From contig DXLV01000040.1 of assembly GCA_019414545.1 (NCBI GenBank), positions 1-16,528 of the forward strand: a stretch of 16,528 bases of DNA, read 5' to 3'. The stretch is from Collinsella sp. Its GTDB lineage: Bacteria > Actinomycetota > Coriobacteriia > Coriobacteriales > Coriobacteriaceae. Below are positions 1 through 6,980 of the stretch, in pieces (within the stretch, counting starts at the first letter, position 1; every line of letters starts with the position of its first letter). Under the pieces are notes generated by a model. It did no database searches and was not told the origin of the DNA. It saw only the letters and a program-made list of their open reading frames with translations. Both the position numbers and the translations under genes were made by a program.

Positions 1-100
1 GGACTTGCAGCGACGGACCTCGGGACGCTCTTACACCACGTCTGCGCGCGCCACCCGTCCGCAGTCCGGAACCCGGTCAAAGTTAAGTTATTTCGCTGTG

Positions 101-1384
101 TTAGGCCAAAACGTCCGACAGGATCTCGATCAGACTGTCCACGTCGGATTCCTCGCAGACGAGCGGCGGCAGGAAACGCAGCGTATGAGCACCTGTAGCG
201 TTAATCACGGCACCGGCGGCCAGCGCGCGGGCAACAATATCATGCGCGTCGCCCGCGGCATCATCCAAATCACAGCCGAGCATCAAGCCGCGGCCACGCA
301 CCTCGGTCACGTTCGGCAGCTTGGCGAGCTTTGCCTCCATATAGGCGCCTACCTTGGCAGCATGGTCGGCATAATCGCCGCGCACGAGCGCGGAGAGCGT
401 CGCGGCGCACGCCGCGACAGCCAAGCAGCTACCGCCAAAGGTCGAGCCGTGGTCGCCCGGCTTAAACACGTCGGCAATCTCCTTCTTTGCTACGACGGCA
501 CCCATGGGCACGCCATCGGCAATGCCCTTGGCAAGGCTCATGATGTCGGGTTCCACGCCATAGGTTTGGAATGCAAACGGCTTGCCGGAGCGGAAGATGC
601 CGCACTGGACCTCGTCGGCTATAAGCACGGCGCCCACTTCGTGTGCCAGGTCGCGCGCTGCCGCCATAAACTCCTCGGTCATGGGGTGCACGCCACTCTC
701 ACCCTGGATCGGCTCGAGCATCACGGCACAAATTTCGCTCCCCAGCTGCTTAAAGATCGCACGCAGTTCATTGATATCGTTGGGCGTACAGGCCACAAAG
801 CCACCCGGCAGCGGGCGGAAACTATCCTGCAGCCAATCCTGCATGGTGGCGGCAATGGTCTCGAGCGTACGGCCGTGGAAGCCGCCGCGCATGCACACGA
901 TAGTGTTGCCGCCGTTACCGGCACGCTTGGCGTACAGGCGCGCAAGCTTCATCGAGCCCTCATTGGCCTCGGCGCCGGAGTTGGCAAAGAAGGTCTCCCA
1001 AACCTGCTCATCCGCAGCCGGGGCACCAAGAGCAGCTGCCGTGGTCTCATCGCCGGCGGCAATGGCATCGGCAAGCACGCGTGCACCATCTAAGTCGTCG
1101 TTGGCAAGCTTGGACAGCAGCGCCGCGACCTGTCCACGCTGCTCGATGTAGAAGTAATTGGAGACATGCATGAGCTTTTTGGTCTGTGCCTCGAGCGCCG
1201 AGAGCACAGCCGGGTCGCCATGACCTAGGCTGCACACGCCGATGCCGGCAAGAAAGTCGAGGTACTCACGACCATCGTCGACGGTGAGCTTCATGCCGTG
1301 ACCCTCGACAAACTCGACCGGAGAGCGGCCAAAGGTATGCATAACGTAATGGGATTCAAGCGATTGCTGAGCTGCAAGTGACAT
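101..1384 (-). CDS. argD: Acetylornithine aminotransferase
   Basis: This cytosolic PLP enzyme of the class-III aminotransferase family converts N-acetylglutamate semialdehyde plus glutamate to N-acetylornithine, the fourth step of arginine synthesis from glutamate. In the 427-residue product, an ANSGAEAN segment (about 134-141) and FHGRT (169-173) match the cofactor-phosphate region. IADEVQ (255-260) holds the Asp that contacts the PLP ring nitrogen, and SLAKG (283-287) carries the Schiff-base Lys286. STFGG (314-318) and RGRGLMLG near the C-terminus are also typical. Residues about 97-128 form an Ala/Asp-rich insertion that most ArgD proteins of about 400 residues lack. The ATG follows an AAAGG ribosome site. 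It is the last arg gene visible, 69 bases after argB. Other class-III aminotransferases look similar, but the operon makes ArgD the best call. Confidence 0.93.
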   Translation of the reverse strand: MSLAAQQSLESHYVMHTFGRSPVEFVEGHGMKLTVDDGREYLDFLAGIGVCSLGHGDPAVLSALEAQTKKLMHVSNYFYIEQRGQVAALLSKLANDDLDGARVLADAIAAGDETTAAALGAPAADEQVWETFFANSGAEANEGSMKLARLYAKRAGNGGNTIVCMRGGFHGRTLETIAATMQDWLQDSFRPLPGGFVACTPNDINELRAIFKQLGSEICAVMLEPIQGESGVHPMTEEFMAAARDLAHEVGAVLIADEVQCGIFRSGKPFAFQTYGVEPDIMSLAKGIADGVPMGAVVAKKEIADVFKPGDHGSTFGGSCLAVAACAATLSALVRGDYADHAAKVGAYMEAKLAKLPNVTEVRGRGLMLGCDLDDAAGDAHDIVARALAAGAVINATGAHTLRFLPPLVCEESDVDSLIEILSDVLA

Positions 1385-1453
1385 GGGATGCCTTTCGTTG
1401 AGCGCCGGACGGCGCAGGCCTATGGGTGCAGAAATGGGGCGGCTGCGGGTCAG

Positions 1454-2434
1454 TTAGACTGTCTGAAGCTTCTCGACCTCGTCGAGGTTCTCGGTCAGAC
1501 GCGCAGCAAACGTCGAAAGCGGATGCGGATGCGTATCGAACTCGTAAGCCGTCTCGGTGGAATGGATCACGGTGCCGACGCCGGCATCGGTCAGCAGCTC
1601 CAGCAGCAGCGAATGCGGCGTGGTGCCGTTGATGATGTGAGCGCGAAATACGCCGCCGGCAAGCGCATCGACGGCCGCGCGCAGCTTGGGAATCATGCCC
1701 TTATCGACCTCGCCGCCGTAGAGCATTTCGTTAACCTCGTCGAGTGTTAGGTTGGAGATGAGTGAGTCTTTATCGCTAAAGTCCTTGTACAGGCCGTCGA
1801 CGTCGGTCAAAAAGATCGCCTTGTGCGCGTGGAGCGCTGCCGCAACGGCACCGGCGGCGGTATCGGCGTTGATGTTGAAGAAGCCGCCGTCCTCCCCCGC
1901 CGCGACGGTAGCGATAACGGGGATGTACTCGCTATCGAGTAAGCGCTCGATATAGTCGGTGTTAACGTGCGTCACTTTGCCCACGCGACCGAGCTCGGGG
2001 TCGAGCGGCTCGGCGATGAGCGTGCCAGCATCGCTGCCCGACACGCCCACGGCCAGGTTGCCGTGGTGGTTGATGGCGGCAACCAGCTCCTGGTTAACCT
2101 TGCCGCCCAGCACCTCGCGCACGATATCCATAGTCGCCGGCGTGGTCACGCGCTGGCCGTTCTTAAACTCGACGGGGATGTCGTAGTGGCTCAGCGCCTC
2201 GTTGATGGCCTTGCCGCCACCGTGCACGATAACAGGGCGCATGCCGATGATCTTGAGCAGCACGATGTCGCTCATCACGTCGCGGCGCAGCTGCTCATCT
2301 ACCATGGCGGCTCCGCCATATTTGATAACAACCGTCTTACCGGTCAGGTTCTTAATCCACGGCAGCGCTTCGAACAGCAGCTGCGCGGTTGCTTCGTTGG
2401 ATTCGTTCGAACGACAATCGCGTGCGAATTTCAT
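1454..2434 (-). CDS. argB: Acetylglutamate kinase
   Basis: The enzyme phosphorylates N-acetyl-L-glutamate with ATP in the second step of arginine synthesis and belongs to the amino-acid-kinase fold. In the 326-residue product, VIKYGG (36-41) supplies the phosphate-binding Lys, HGGGK (71-75) is the glycine loop, and VSGSDAGTL (131-139) and NINADTAAG (187-195) line the substrate and nucleotide sites. LTDVDGLY (209-216) and KGMIPK (245-250) complete the family pattern. The chosen ATG has GAGG six bases upstream. The open frame runs 20 codons further upstream, but those codons look unlike the family. About 35 residues follow the usual final strand (GVGTVI, 285-290), ending in an acidic helix-like stretch, so the protein is slightly longer than most ArgB. 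It lies 81 bases after argJ in the operon. Confidence 0.93.
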   Translation of the reverse strand: MKFARDCRSNESNEATAQLLFEALPWIKNLTGKTVVIKYGGAAMVDEQLRRDVMSDIVLLKIIGMRPVIVHGGGKAINEALSHYDIPVEFKNGQRVTTPATMDIVREVLGGKVNQELVAAINHHGNLAVGVSGSDAGTLIAEPLDPELGRVGKVTHVNTDYIERLLDSEYIPVIATVAAGEDGGFFNINADTAAGAVAAALHAHKAIFLTDVDGLYKDFSDKDSLISNLTLDEVNEMLYGGEVDKGMIPKLRAAVDALAGGVFRAHIINGTTPHSLLLELLTDAGVGTVIHSTETAYEFDTHPHPLSTFAARLTENLDEVEKLQTV

Positions 2435-2515
2435 AATCTGCCTCGTCTTTCGTATCGTTATCGCGCCGTGCTCCGCTGTCCGCAATCGCGGCAAGATGCG
2501 CAGCGTGCCTGGAAT

Positions 2516-3784
2516 CTAGGAACGGTAGTCGCCGTTAATGGAGATGTACTCATGCGTGAGGTCGCAGGTCCACACGGTCGTTGCCGCGTCGCCTGCGCCC
2601 AGGTCGGCCGAGATCACGATCTCGGGCGCCTCGAAACGTCGTAGAGCCTCGTCCTCGTCAAAGGGAACAGTCAGACCATCGCGACAGACAGGCATGCCCA
2701 TCATGTCGATGGAAACGTCTTCCTGATTAAACTTCACGCCGCACTTGCCAAGCGCCATAGCAACGCGGCCCCAGTTGCAGTCGTGGCCGGCGATGCAAGT
2801 CTTAACGAGCGGCGAGTTGGCAACGGCACGGGCGGCGATATCGGCCTCCTCGTCGTTGGCGGCGCCGGTAACGTTGACCGTAACAAGCTTGGATGCGCCC
2901 TCACCATCGGCGGCGATATTGCGCGCCAGGCTCTCGCACACCTCGTGCACGGCAAATGCCAACTCGTCAAAGGCATCGGAGCCCTCGACGATAGGCTCGG
3001 CATCTGCGGCAGCGGCGCCGGAGGCAAGCATGATGCAGGTGTCGTTGGTCGAGGTATCGGAATCGACCGTTACCTTGTTAAAGGTCTGCTTGACGTTCGA
3101 GAGCAGCAGGGCATGAAGTGCCGCAGGCTCGACGGGGGCATCGGTGGTGATAACTGCGATCATGGTGGCCATGTTGGGCATGATCATGCCCGAGCCCTTG
3201 CACATTCCGCCTATCGTATAGACATTGCCCGCATGACCCGCAGCTTCACTGACGTAGGATACGGCGTACTCCTTGGAGTGCGTGTCGGTCGTCATGATGG
3301 CGCGAGCGGCATCGGCGCCACCGTGGGCGGAGAGCGCCTCGTAGGCAGCAGGAATGGCGGTCTCAAACGTGTCGATCGGCAGAATCTGGCCAATCACACC
3401 CGTGGAGGCAACCAGAATCTGCTGGGGCTCGCAGCCGATGACCTGCGATGCGATGCTGCACGTCTCGCGCGCGCAGGCAAGGCCGGTCTCACCCGTGGCG
3501 GCGTTGGCATTGCCAGAGTTGACCGAAACACCGGCGATGATACCGTAGCCCTTGTCGGCACCGCCCAGGTTGGCACGGCTCACCTGCACGGGCGCCGCGC
3601 AAAAGCGATTGGTGGTAAACACGCCGGCGCCGGGACAGGGTTTATCGGGCACGACGAGCGCGTAATCCAGACGCTCGGGGTTCTTGCGGAACCCAGCGTG
3701 GATGCCTGCGACTTTAAAACCAGCCGCAGCCGTAACGCCACCCTCGACGGCGCGAATCTTGATATCAAACAGCTCGGTATTCAT
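2516..3784 (-). CDS. argJ: Bifunctional glutamate N-acetyltransferase/ornithine acetyltransferase
   Basis: ArgJ moves the acetyl group from N-acetylornithine to glutamate. This releases ornithine and regenerates N-acetylglutamate, so the pathway is cyclic and ArgE is not needed. Many family members also acetylate glutamate from acetyl-CoA; the sequence alone does not settle that here. The 422-residue precursor contains the self-cleavage signature KGSGMIMPNMATM (196-208). The family cuts between Ala206 and Thr207, and the new N-terminal Thr is the nucleophile. VNSGNANAATG (88-98) and STGVIGQ (127-133) are also conserved. The ATG has AAGGAG 11 bases upstream. The 135-base gap after argC contains a 6-bp hairpin (3868-3883) and a T7 run on the transcribed strand, but no convincing terminator. 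Confidence 0.95.
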   Translation of the reverse strand: MNTELFDIKIRAVEGGVTAAAGFKVAGIHAGFRKNPERLDYALVVPDKPCPGAGVFTTNRFCAAPVQVSRANLGGADKGYGIIAGVSVNSGNANAATGETGLACARETCSIASQVIGCEPQQILVASTGVIGQILPIDTFETAIPAAYEALSAHGGADAARAIMTTDTHSKEYAVSYVSEAAGHAGNVYTIGGMCKGSGMIMPNMATMIAVITTDAPVEPAALHALLLSNVKQTFNKVTVDSDTSTNDTCIMLASGAAAADAEPIVEGSDAFDELAFAVHEVCESLARNIAADGEGASKLVTVNVTGAANDEEADIAARAVANSPLVKTCIAGHDCNWGRVAMALGKCGVKFNQEDVSIDMMGMPVCRDGLTVPFDEDEALRRFEAPEIVISADLGAGDAATTVWTCDLTHEYISINGDYRS

Positions 3785-3919
3785 CGTCTTTATGACTCCT
3801 TATGTCAAACAAAAAAACGGACATCGGTTGGTGCGCCATGCCAGTCGTGATCATGAGACCAGCTTAAGAGTGGCGCCCCACTCGATGCCCGACTACCAAA
3901 TCGTTAACAATCGAATGTG

Positions 3920-4990
3920 CTACACCGGACACGCCACTGTAGGCAAGCCTCGTCGCTCGTCAAAGCTAAAGACGATATTGGCGCACTGGACTGCTTGGCC
4001 CGCAGCGCCCTTGCACAGATTGTCGATGGCGCCCGTCGCCACCAGCACGCCCGCGCGCTTGTTGAGCGCGAGGCCGATCTGGGCGGCGTTGGTGCCGACG
4101 ACCGAAGCCGTCTTGGGCTGCTGACCGGCATCGAGTACGCGTACGAAGGTGCGACCGGCGTAGAACTGCTTGTAATGGTCGACAACGTCCTCAAGGGTCA
4201 AGGTATCGATAGCCTGCGGCGTAAGCGGCAGCGTCACCGTGGAGAGCAGACCGCGCTTGAGCGGTGCCAGGTGCGGGGTAAAGACGACGCGATCGGTCAG
4301 GCCAAGGATTTGCTCAATCTCGGGCGTGTGGCGATGCTTGCCCACGCCGTAGGCCTCCAAGTTCTCGTCGGCGCTGCAAAAGTGGGTGCGGGCGTTGCAG
4401 GACTTGCCGGCACCCGTCACACCGCTGATGGCATCGACAATCACGGGGCCGTTCTCGGCCACCCAGCCCGCACGCACGGCAGGAGCGGCAGCAAGGCTCG
4501 TTGCGGTGGGATAGCAGCCGGCGCAGGCGACCAACACGGGCCTGCCAGCAGCATGGCTGGAAGCAGCGGTCTCTAAGTCCTGGCAGAACAGCTCTGGCAG
4601 ACCGAAGGCACGTGTCTTGAGCAACTCGGGGCTCGTATGCTCGGCGGCATACCATGTCTCAAAGACAGACGCGTCGCTCAGACGATAATCGGCCGAAAGA
4701 TCAAAGCAGGAGACGCCCGATGCAAGCAGGGCGGGCACCTGCGCCATGGCCGCGGTATGCGGCACGGCCAAGAAGACGGCGTCGCAGGATTTAAGCTCGG
4801 GCGCGTCATGCGTCGTGAAGACCAGGTCGCTCACACCAGCAAAGCTCGGATACACCGCGGACAGCGGCTGGCCGGCATCGGCGTTGGACGTAATGGCGAC
4901 AAGTTCAAACTCGGGATGGCCGAGCACGAGGCGAATGAGCTCGGCTCCGGCATATCCAGCCGCGCCGACGATTCCAACCTTCAAAGACAT
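3920..4990 (-). CDS. argC: N-acetyl-gamma-glutamyl-phosphate reductase
   Basis: ArgC reduces N-acetylglutamyl phosphate to the semialdehyde with NADPH, the third step of arginine synthesis. The 356-residue product starts with the dinucleotide-binding motif GIVGAAGYAGAEL (6-18). It has the catalytic Cys159 in AGCYPT and the catalytic-site His in KHRHTPEI (218-225). ISGVTGAGK (188-196) and DNLCKGAAGQA near the C-terminus are family hallmarks, and the length is normal. The ATG has AAGGAG seven bases upstream. It is the first gene of argCJBD. Its upstream region holds two ARG-box-like operators, so the operon is probably repressed when arginine is plentiful. Confidence 0.96.
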   Translation of the reverse strand: MSLKVGIVGAAGYAGAELIRLVLGHPEFELVAITSNADAGQPLSAVYPSFAGVSDLVFTTHDAPELKSCDAVFLAVPHTAAMAQVPALLASGVSCFDLSADYRLSDASVFETWYAAEHTSPELLKTRAFGLPELFCQDLETAASSHAAGRPVLVACAGCYPTATSLAAAPAVRAGWVAENGPVIVDAISGVTGAGKSCNARTHFCSADENLEAYGVGKHRHTPEIEQILGLTDRVVFTPHLAPLKRGLLSTVTLPLTPQAIDTLTLEDVVDHYKQFYAGRTFVRVLDAGQQPKTASVVGTNAAQIGLALNKRAGVLVATGAIDNLCKGAAGQAVQCANIVFSFDERRGLPTVACPV

Positions 4991-5075
4991 ATCAGACTCC
5001 TTGTCTGCGATTTATGCACCGATGCGCATTTCGCAGCGGTCGTTATGAAGTGGGTTGAAACTTTAGCACCAAAAG

Positions 5076-5112
5076 ATGCATTAACACGTAAATGGCTTGC
5101 ATATTCATGCAT
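5076..5112 (-). promoter_or_regulatory. Tandem ARG-box-like operators upstream of argC
   Basis: Two imperfect dyads lie 86-122 bases upstream of the argC start. The nearly perfect one (5097-5112) reads TTGCAT-attc-ATGCAT on the plus strand. The weaker one (5076-5091) reads ATGCAT-taac-ACGTAA. Their centres are 21 bp apart, the spacing at which paired ARG boxes bind one ArgR hexamer in E. coli. TTGCAT/ATGCAA half-sites also resemble actinobacterial ARG boxes as I recall them. I could not place a convincing -35/-10 pair. TTGTCA on the minus strand (5146-5151) is one -35 candidate, and the sites would lie just downstream of it. The repressor gene is not in the window. Confidence 0.6.
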
Positions 5113-5156
5113 TGAAACATTCCCGACACATTCGCTTGAAGGAATTGACAAATGGA

Positions 5157-5210
5157 GCGGGCCCCGTATTGACCGGCGCTCCTAACGGCGCCGGGCAAGA
5201 CGGGGCCCGC
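5157..5210 (-). terminator. Branched hairpin terminator after the flavin operon
   Basis: An 11-bp perfect outer stem (5157-5167 with 5200-5210, GCGGGCCCCGT and its complement) encloses a second 7-bp hairpin (CCGGCGC at 5173-5179 with GCGCCGG at 5188-5194). On the minus strand it lies 37 bases past the last PPOX gene and is followed by CTCCATTTGTC, a weak U-tract. It separates the riboflavin operon from the arg promoter region. Function is inferred from position and stability. Confidence 0.6.
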
Positions 5211-5247
5211 CCATGCGAAAACCAAGTTGTTAGGATAAGCCAGCTGG

Positions 5248-5658
5248 CTAGAGCTCGACCGGCACCCATTCGTCGTGATTGCAGATAAAAGCCTCGGGAT
5301 CTTCGACGCTAAAGAAGACGAGCGTGGGGTCGTTAGGCCCCTCATAGTGCTCGCTCAAGCGCTCAAGATGTTTCCATCCAGCCTCGCGCATATCGGGAGC
5401 GGCCTGGTCATCCAGACCCGCATGCCCGCGCAAGATGAGCCAGCCATGGCCCGGCCACCAACTCGTGGTCTCAAAGCGCTGATTTTGCAGCAGCTCTTGC
5501 CACACGTCTTTGGTGCGCGCCGTCACAAACCACAGCTTACCGTCCTGAATCTGTGCAAACGAGAACGGACGTACATGTGGCTGCCCGTCCACGCTCGTCG
5601 CCAAGTACCACGCCGGCACCGACGTCAGATACTCCAAAACCGTATTCAATCCGTCCAC
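5248..5658 (-). CDS. PPOX-fold (pyridoxamine 5'-phosphate oxidase-like) flavin-binding protein, copy 1
   Basis: This small 136-residue cytosolic protein has the split beta-barrel PPOX fold, which usually binds FMN or related cofactors. VPAWYLAT (14-21), VRPFSFA (29-35) and KLWFVTARTKDVW (41-53) form the N-terminal barrel with the typical Arg-Pro-Phe cofactor motif. SWWPGHGWLILRGHAGL (66-82) is the central strand pair. The substrate is unknown. It starts with GTG, supported by an AGGAGG site five bases upstream. It is the last gene of the riboswitch operon, 44 bases after its paralogue, with which it shares PAWYLAT, RPFSFA, KLWF and KDVW and a nearly identical end. A local duplication is the simplest explanation. 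It is too short and too divergent to be called a true PdxH. Confidence 0.78.
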   Translation of the reverse strand: MDGLNTVLEYLTSVPAWYLATSVDGQPHVRPFSFAQIQDGKLWFVTARTKDVWQELLQNQRFETTSWWPGHGWLILRGHAGLDDQAAPDMREAGWKHLERLSEHYEGPNDPTLVFFSVEDPEAFICNHDEWVPVEL

Positions 5659-5702
5659 GTTTCCTCCTGTACTAGCCAGTTTGAGAGCCTGGTTTGTGTG
5701 AG

Positions 5703-6149
5703 CTAGAGCTCCAGGCGCTCCTCGCTGCCGTCGATATCACAGAAGCGGGCGACGATATTGCGGACCGAGAAAAACGCAAGGCGGCCGTCGTTGGCACTAT
5801 CGTGTTGCTCGCCAATGCCCACCATGTGCTTAAAACCCGCTTGACGCACCTTGTCGCTCGCAGCTGCGTCGTCCTCAAGTGCGGCTTCGCCGGTCAACAC
5901 GATCCAACATTCCCCCGGCTTCCAGCCCGATACTTCAAACTTGGGATTCGCACTCAGCTCCGCCCACACATCCTTATCGCGCGACGTGCAAAACCACAAC
6001 TTACCGTCATCGACTATGGCAAACGAAAACGGTCTCACGCGGGGCTGATGTCCGTCGGCCACATCGGTCGTGGCCAGATACCACGCCGGAATGCGCCTGA
6101 GATACGAACAGGCGCGCTCAAGCTGAGCCGTGCGGTCGTTGTCGGTCAT
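5703..6149 (-). CDS. PPOX-fold flavin-binding protein, copy 2
   Basis: This 148-residue paralogue of the next gene downstream has the same split-barrel layout: IPAWYLATT (20-28), RVRPFSFA (37-44), KLWFCTSRDKDVW (50-62), GECWIVLTGEAAL (79-91) and a C-terminal FFSV strand. Such proteins generally bind FMN, F420 or haem; the specific partner cannot be read from the sequence. The ATG has AAAGGGG about six bases upstream, and the gene begins only 30 bases after ecfT. It probably belongs to the riboflavin-import transcript, so its supply of flavin and its expression may be coupled. It could be a flavin reductase, a quinone or nitro reductase, or a detoxification protein. Confidence 0.78.
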   Translation of the reverse strand: MTDNDRTAQLERACSYLRRIPAWYLATTDVADGHQPRVRPFSFAIVDDGKLWFCTSRDKDVWAELSANPKFEVSGWKPGECWIVLTGEAALEDDAAASDKVRQAGFKHMVGIGEQHDSANDGRLAFFSVRNIVARFCDIDGSEERLEL

Positions 6150-6179
6150 AGGGACCCCTTTCTTGCGCTCGAATCGCGC

Positions 6180-6980
6180 CTAAACAAGTTGAAGATTGAT
6201 GCCGATGACGCAGATGAGCAGCAGCGCCGTCACCACCGCAGCCAACGCATCGCCGCGGCCAAATGCAAGCGCATGCAGACGTGTGCGGCCCTGCTCGCCG
6301 TGATAGCAGCGTGCATCCATGGCAGCAGACAGCGTCTCGGCATGACGGAACACGCCGGTGAACAGCGGAATCGCCACACTGCCGAGCATGCGTACGCCAC
6401 CGAGCGGACCGCCCGTTACGCGTGCACCGCGGCTCGCCTGCGCATCGGCCGTCTGCTTCATCTCGGTGGCGAACTGCGGCATAAAGCGCAACGCGATACC
6501 CATAATCATGCCGAGCTCGTGCGCAGGAAGTCCCACACGCGCAAACGGTGCGAGCAGACGCTCAAAGCCCGCGGTGAGGTCGAGCGTCGGCGTAGTGAGC
6601 GTAATGGCACTCATGCCGGCCATCATCAACGTCAGGCGGCACGCCATAAAGGCGGCAGAACGCAGTGAGCCCTCGCTTATCTGCAGAAAACCGAGCTGCC
6701 ACAAGATGCGCCCACTCTGATCGGTAAACAAGTTGAGCACCGCGACCACGACGACGATTGCCAGCAGCGGCGCCATCGATGATAGGACCCGGCGCAACGG
6801 CACCCGGGACACGGCATAGATCAGCACGACGAAAATTGCGACAGGGGCCAGTCCGCGGAAGCCACTGACCGTGAGCGTCGTGATCAGAAACACAAAGCCC
6901 AAGAGCAACTTGGTTCGCGGGTCCAGGCGGTGGATTGCACTATCGCCGGGATAGTAACTACCAAACGAAAACGCCTCCAT
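6180..6980 (-). CDS. ecfT: ECF transporter transmembrane component T
   Basis: EcfT is the membrane scaffold that links the substrate-binding S component to the two ATPase domains of an energy-coupling-factor importer. The 266-residue protein has an amphipathic start, then hydrophobic segments near 25-60, 68-85, 108-130, 155-168 and 244-264. Between the last two lie the two cytoplasmic coupling helices, each with an Ala-Arg-Gly-type signature: ASRGA (182-186) and MDARC (221-225). The second has Cys in place of the usual Gly. LDPRTKL (19-25) is the typical N-terminal family motif. Its start codon shares one base with the stop of the ATPase gene (TGATG), which indicates translational coupling. 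The module may also serve other S components in the genome. Confidence 0.9.
   Translation of the reverse strand: MEAFSFGSYYPGDSAIHRLDPRTKLLLGFVFLITTLTVSGFRGLAPVAIFVVLIYAVSRVPLRRVLSSMAPLLAIVVVVAVLNLFTDQSGRILWQLGFLQISEGSLRSAAFMACRLTLMMAGMSAITLTTPTLDLTAGFERLLAPFARVGLPAHELGMIMGIALRFMPQFATEMKQTADAQASRGARVTGGPLGGVRMLGSVAIPLFTGVFRHAETLSAAMDARCYHGEQGRTRLHALAFGRGDALAAVVTALLLICVIGINLQLV

Noticed and set aside
1..69. Imperfect inverted repeat (GGACT...AGTCC) downstream of argD
   Set aside because: The pairing is gapped and the window ends there, so neither a terminator nor the next gene can be supported.
5..1093. 362-codon plus-strand frame opposite argD
   Set aside because: Antisense of a clearly conserved gene, with no recognisable domain.
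1401..1414. Small GCGCC/GGCGC hairpin between argB and argD
   Set aside because: Only five base pairs and no U-tract. It is unlikely to terminate inside the operon.
2783..3850. 355-codon plus-strand frame opposite argJ
   Set aside because: Shadow frame of argJ with low-complexity Gly/Arg-rich composition.
5238..5249. 12-bp perfect palindrome AGCCAGCTGGCT at the end of the last PPOX gene
   Set aside because: It overlaps the stop codon, has no loop or partner and is short enough to be chance.
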